The position numbers and the translations under genes were made by a program. From contig CAYMOJ010000025.1 in the NCBI GenBank assembly GCA_964392175.1, forward strand, positions 1 through 26,411: a DNA stretch of 26,411 nt, written 5' to 3'. Origin of the DNA: Firm-04 sp964392175. GTDB taxonomy: Bacteria > Bacillota > Clostridia > Oscillospirales > Ruminococcaceae. Shown piece by piece: positions 22,784 to 26,411 of the stretch; within the stretch, counting starts at the first letter, position 1; every line of letters begins with the position of its first letter. A model generated the notes under the pieces. That model was not told where the DNA came from and did no database searches. It was given only the letters and a program-made list of their open reading frames with translations.

Positions 22784-24538
22784 ATGATAAAATTGCTGAA
22801 GAATATGCAAAAAAGAGAACGCATCATGGCTTTGATTGCAGTGGTATTCATCATAGGGCAAGTGTTCTTTGAACTGACTATGCCTGATTATATGAGCGAG
22901 CTGACATTACTCATCAATACAGAAGGTCAGATGTCGGATATTCTTACGATTGGTGCGAAGATGCTGGGATGTACCCTTGCAAGTGCAGTGCTTGCGATCG
23001 CTTGTGGATTTTTGACCTCTAAAATCGCCTCCGGATACAGCTTTGCTGTTCGTGATCGACTTTTTACGCATGTTATGACATTGGGGAAGGCAGAAACCGA
23101 TCAGTTTTCTATCCCCAGCTTGATTACCCGTACGACCAATGATATCACGCAGCTTCAAATGATCGTATCCATGGGTTTGCAGGCTTTGATCAAATCGCCC
23201 ATTATGGCGGTATGGGCAATTATTAAGATCCTTGGAAAGAGTTGGGAGCTTTCTGCCGTTACCGCCGCTGCCGTTGTGATAATCTGTGTGACCGTGCTCT
23301 CGATCATGAGCGTTTGTATGCCTCGTTTTCGTAAAGTACAAAAACTCACAGATACGCAGAACCGCATTGCAAGAGAAAATCTGACCGGTATCAATGTGGT
23401 TCATGCATTCAATGCAGAAGACTATCAGACAGAAAAATTTGATGTTCCGAACAATGAGATGATGCACATACAGCTGAAAAATCAGCGGCTGTTTTCTCTG
23501 ATGATGCCTGTTATGAGTACTTGTATGAATGGGCTGTCTCTTGCGATCTATTGGCTTGGTGCAGCATTGATCAATCAAATTGCATTGACCGATGTTGCAG
23601 CAAGAATTACCATGTTCAGCGATGTGGTTGTATTCAGCACTTATGCGACTTATGTCGTCATGTCTTTTATGATGCTGATTATGGTATTTATGATGCTGCC
23701 TGCGGCACAGGTTTCTGCTGAGCGTATCAACGAAGTACTGGATCAGGGTGCGACCATCGAAGAAGGGAAAATGGTGATCGGCAAAGAAACCGGTACTGTG
23801 GAATTTCGGAATGTATCTTTTTCCTACCCGGAAGCGAGCGAAGAAGCACTCAGCAATCTTTCTTTCCGTGTGGAACAAGGTCAGACGCTTGCAATCATTG
23901 GTGCAACGGGCTGTGGCAAAACAACCCTTGTATCCCTGATGGCAAGATTTTATGATGCAACCGCCGGTGAAGTGCTGATCGACGGCATTCATATCCAAGA
24001 GTACTCTTTTGAGGGGCTTTATAATAAACTAGGATATATCACGCAAAAGGCAGTCTTGTTTGCAGGTAGTATTCGGGATAATATTACCTTTGGGCAGTCA
24101 CAAAACGGCTTTGATGAAAATGCTGTCGATATGGCACTTGCCGTTTCGCAGTCCGAGGAATTTGTAAGCAAAATGGAGGAAGGAAAGGAACATCAGATCT
24201 TGCAACTTGGCAAAAATGTATCGGGTGGGCAAAAACAGCGACTTTCCATTGCTCGTGCGCTTGCCCGTAAGCCTGAAATTCTCATTTTCGATGATTCTTT
24301 TTCTGCACTTGATTATCAAACAGATGCACTGCTTCGTAAAGGGCTTAAAAAGGAACTGAAAAATACAACGAAAGTAATCGTTGCGCAGAGAATCAGTACA
24401 ATCAAGGATGCAGACCAGATCATTGTTCTGGATCGTGGTGAAGCAGTCGGCATCGGCACACATGAGGAGCTAATGAAGAATTGCTCTGTTTACCGTGAGA
24501 TTGCCCAGTCGCAGCTGAGTGTGGCAGAACTGGCGTAA
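22784..24538 (+). CDS. ABC exporter half-transporter, degenerate-site subunit
   Basis: A 584-residue half-transporter with an N-terminal six-helix domain (about 12-305) and a C-terminal ATPase. Walker A is GATGCGKT (373-380), the signature is VSGGQ (479-483), and Walker B is ILIFDD (499-504), in which Asp504 replaces the catalytic Glu. Gln535 replaces the switch His (VIVAQRIST). These changes are the mark of the non-catalytic partner in heterodimeric exporters of the BmrC/LmrC/TM287 kind. It likely pairs with the next gene product to export drugs or peptides. AAAGGAG precedes the ATG. Confidence 0.93.
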   Translation: MIKLLKNMQKRERIMALIAVVFIIGQVFFELTMPDYMSELTLLINTEGQMSDILTIGAKMLGCTLASAVLAIACGFLTSKIASGYSFAVRDRLFTHVMTLGKAETDQFSIPSLITRTTNDITQLQMIVSMGLQALIKSPIMAVWAIIKILGKSWELSAVTAAAVVIICVTVLSIMSVCMPRFRKVQKLTDTQNRIARENLTGINVVHAFNAEDYQTEKFDVPNNEMMHIQLKNQRLFSLMMPVMSTCMNGLSLAIYWLGAALINQIALTDVAARITMFSDVVVFSTYATYVVMSFMMLIMVFMMLPAAQVSAERINEVLDQGATIEEGKMVIGKETGTVEFRNVSFSYPEASEEALSNLSFRVEQGQTLAIIGATGCGKTTLVSLMARFYDATAGEVLIDGIHIQEYSFEGLYNKLGYITQKAVLFAGSIRDNITFGQSQNGFDENAVDMALAVSQSEEFVSKMEEGKEHQILQLGKNVSGGQKQRLSIARALARKPEILIFDDSFSALDYQTDALLRKGLKKELKNTTKVIVAQRISTIKDADQIIVLDRGEAVGIGTHEELMKNCSVYREIAQSQLSVAELA

Positions 24539-24550
24539 GGAGGCGACACC

Positions 24551-26296
24551 GTGAAAAAGACACTATCTAAAATATTCAAGTATATGGGAAACTTCCCACT
24601 TGTCATCATTGCTTTGATTCTTGCTGCCGGATCGGCAATTATGACGATTATTACGCCGGATAAAATCGGTGAGATTACCAACATTATTTCCGAGGGCCTT
24701 GTTGGAGGAATCGATATGTCGGCAATTGCCAAGGTTGGCATTTTGCTGATTGTATTTTATCTGACCGGTGCGCTGGCAAGCTTTATCCAGCATTATATTA
24801 TGGCGACAGTTACCTTGAAAGCGTCTCGGAGAATGCGCCATGATCTATCAGTAAAGATCAACAAAGTTCCACAAAAACAATTTGGTGCAACATCCACCGG
24901 TGATATTCTCAGCCGCATTACCAACGATGTTTCTACCTTGCAGCAGGGCATGACCAATAGCCTGCCTACCATGATCAGTGCTGCAACACAGTTTGTCGGC
25001 TGCCTGATCATGATGTTCGCTACGGAATGGCATTTGGCGTTGATCTCTGTTTGCATTACGCTGGTCGGCTTGGGTCTGATTATGCTCATCATGAGCCGTT
25101 CGCAGAAATATTTTACTGCAAGACAGGTGTCTCTCGGTGCATTGAACGGCTATGTTGAGGAAATGTATTCGGGCCATGATGTCGTTCGCATTTCGCGTGC
25201 GGAAAAAAATGTGCTTTCTCACTTTGGAAAATTGAACGAGAAGGTCTATGAAGCGAACTGGAAATCACAATTCCTTTCCGGGATGATGCAGCCACTTATG
25301 AATGTGATTGGAAATCTTGCTTATGTTGCCGTTTGTGTAGTCGGTGCAGCACTTGCTATGAACGGTGCAATCAAATTTGGTGTGATTGTGTCCTTTATTC
25401 TTTATGTCCGATTGTTCACTTCACCTTTGACGCAAATCGCACAGGGCATGACCAATCTGCAAACCGCAATGGCTGGTGCAAATCGCATCTTTGATTTTAT
25501 GGAAGCAGAAGAGCTTGAGGATGAAAGGGGCAAGCCTACACACTCAACAGAAGCGACTGTTGGTGCGGTGGAGTTTGAACATGTTCGTTTTGCTTATCCT
25601 GAAAAGCCCGACAAGGTAATTATCAAGGATTTTTCTGCAAAGGTGAAGCCGGGGCAGAAGGTTGCGATCGTAGGCCCTACCGGTGCAGGTAAAACCACAA
25701 TGGTCAATCTTCTGATGCGGTTCTTTGAAATCAACAGCGGGAGCATTACCGTAGATGGAACACCGATCCATGACATTCGCCGCGAGGATGTACACAATAT
25801 GTTCGGTATGGTTTTGCAAGATACATGGCTCTTTGAAGGTACTGTGCGTGAAAACCTTGCCTATAATCTGAAAGATATTACAGATGCGGATATTATGCGC
25901 GTCGCAAAGGTGTGCGGTATTGATAAATTCATTCGCTCCTTGCCACATGAGCTGGATACTGTTCTTTCCGAAAGCACAACCATTTCAGCAGGGCAAAAGC
26001 AGCTTCTGACCATCGCTCGTGCTATGCTTCAGGATGCGCCTATGCTGATTTTGGACGAAGCAACCTCCTCTGTCGATACGAGAACAGAGGTCATGATCCA
26101 AACGGCAATGGATGAACTGACCCGAGGCAGAACCAGCTTCGTGATCGCACATCGACTTTCCACCATTCGGAATGCCGATCTGATCCTTGTGATGAAAGAT
26201 GGTGATGTGATCGAAAGTGGTGCTCATGAAGAGCTTATGGCGCAGGGCGGCTTTTATCAATCCCTTTATAACAGTCAGTTTGAGCCATCAGCCTAA
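24551..26296 (+). CDS. ABC exporter half-transporter, catalytic subunit
   Basis: A 581-residue half-transporter starting at GTG, with AAGGAGG just upstream and a 12-base gap after the first subunit. A six-helix domain (about 15-300) is followed by an ATPase with Walker A GPTGAGKT (375-382), Walker B MLILDE with Glu503, and His534 in the switch. The signature is TISAGQ rather than SGGQ. The pair therefore has one complete ATP site (this subunit's Walker motifs with the partner's VSGGQ) and one degenerate site, the known asymmetric exporter architecture. The substrate is unknown. Confidence 0.94.
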   Translation: MKKTLSKIFKYMGNFPLVIIALILAAGSAIMTIITPDKIGEITNIISEGLVGGIDMSAIAKVGILLIVFYLTGALASFIQHYIMATVTLKASRRMRHDLSVKINKVPQKQFGATSTGDILSRITNDVSTLQQGMTNSLPTMISAATQFVGCLIMMFATEWHLALISVCITLVGLGLIMLIMSRSQKYFTARQVSLGALNGYVEEMYSGHDVVRISRAEKNVLSHFGKLNEKVYEANWKSQFLSGMMQPLMNVIGNLAYVAVCVVGAALAMNGAIKFGVIVSFILYVRLFTSPLTQIAQGMTNLQTAMAGANRIFDFMEAEELEDERGKPTHSTEATVGAVEFEHVRFAYPEKPDKVIIKDFSAKVKPGQKVAIVGPTGAGKTTMVNLLMRFFEINSGSITVDGTPIHDIRREDVHNMFGMVLQDTWLFEGTVRENLAYNLKDITDADIMRVAKVCGIDKFIRSLPHELDTVLSESTTISAGQKQLLTIARAMLQDAPMLILDEATSSVDTRTEVMIQTAMDELTRGRTSFVIAHRLSTIRNADLILVMKDGDVIESGAHEELMAQGGFYQSLYNSQFEPSA

Positions 26297-26356
26297 GAGA
26301 TATGTGAGCATGACACCGCCGCATATTTTCCCAAACATTACGAAAAAATTTGCAAA
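26297..26356. other. Short spacer before the right end repeat
   Basis: Sixty bases with no gene. ATATG and CATAT with a following TTTT (about 26301-26330) could be a weak terminator for the exporter genes. Nothing else is seen. Confidence 0.3.
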
Positions 26357-26386
26357 ATGTCCATATGTCAATGATGTGAGACCCAA
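26357..26386. repeat. Right copy of the 30-base terminal inverted repeat (probable IS end)
   Basis: Exact reverse complement of 1-30. The following 25 bases to the window edge are A-rich (AAAGAGAAAAAACAAG) and would be the first bases inside the insertion sequence if it lies to the right. Confidence 0.6.
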
Positions 26387-26411
26387 AAAGAGAAAAAACA
26401 AGAAAGATTCT

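Noticed and set aside
22907..23998. Minus-strand frame of 363 codons inside the first ABC gene
   Set aside because: It is antisense to the exporter gene, with an implausible His/Cys-rich composition.

Overview
The window looks like chromosomal DNA of a gut-type clostridium, most likely a Ruminococcus-like member of the Oscillospiraceae. The grounds are a secreted protein with a C-terminal type I dockerin, an IspH protein fused to ribosomal S1 domains (a clostridial arrangement), the order rpmG-secE-nusG-rplK-rplA, and strong sigma-A promoters with consensus TTGACA/TATAAT boxes. The species is an inference.

Bases 1-14984 are read almost entirely on the minus strand, in three transcription units. 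The first (promoter 14984-14955) encodes a zinc-ribbon membrane protein, a D-Ala-D-Ala carboxypeptidase and the IspH-S1 fusion, and ends at a terminator near 10400-10380. The second (promoter 10336-10308) encodes a small membrane protein and a membrane-anchored protein joining a solute-binding-like domain to a VWA domain. It is followed by an unusual 54-base inverted-repeat structure (7750-7803). The third (promoter 7715-7687) encodes a MoxR AAA+ ATPase, a DUF58 protein, a membrane transglutaminase-like protein, a secreted C39-like peptidase with seven SH3b domains and a dockerin, and a 91-residue protein. The second and third units together look like a cell-surface assembly or cross-linking system, with a chaperone-type ATPase inside the cell and a dockerin/SH3b effector outside. 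This is the most interesting part of the window.

Bases 15200-21685 are read on the plus strand and are mostly housekeeping: a DUF1846 protein, a tail-anchored hypothetical protein, the YchF ATPase, and the ribosomal/transcription cluster rpmG-secE-nusG-rplK-rplA. The spacers of that cluster hold several RNA hairpins. A tRNA-Lys(TTT) with its own promoter and terminator follows.

Bases 21870-26296 look like an accessory module. A 450-base non-coding stretch holds a possible small RNA and a possible attenuator. It is followed by a MarR-family regulator and two ABC half-transporters whose motifs identify an asymmetric heterodimeric multidrug-type exporter.

The two ends of the window carry an exact 30-base inverted repeat (1-30 and 26357-26386). 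The homology runs off the left edge but stops abruptly on the inner side. This suggests that both ends enter copies of the same insertion sequence, which would lie outside the window.
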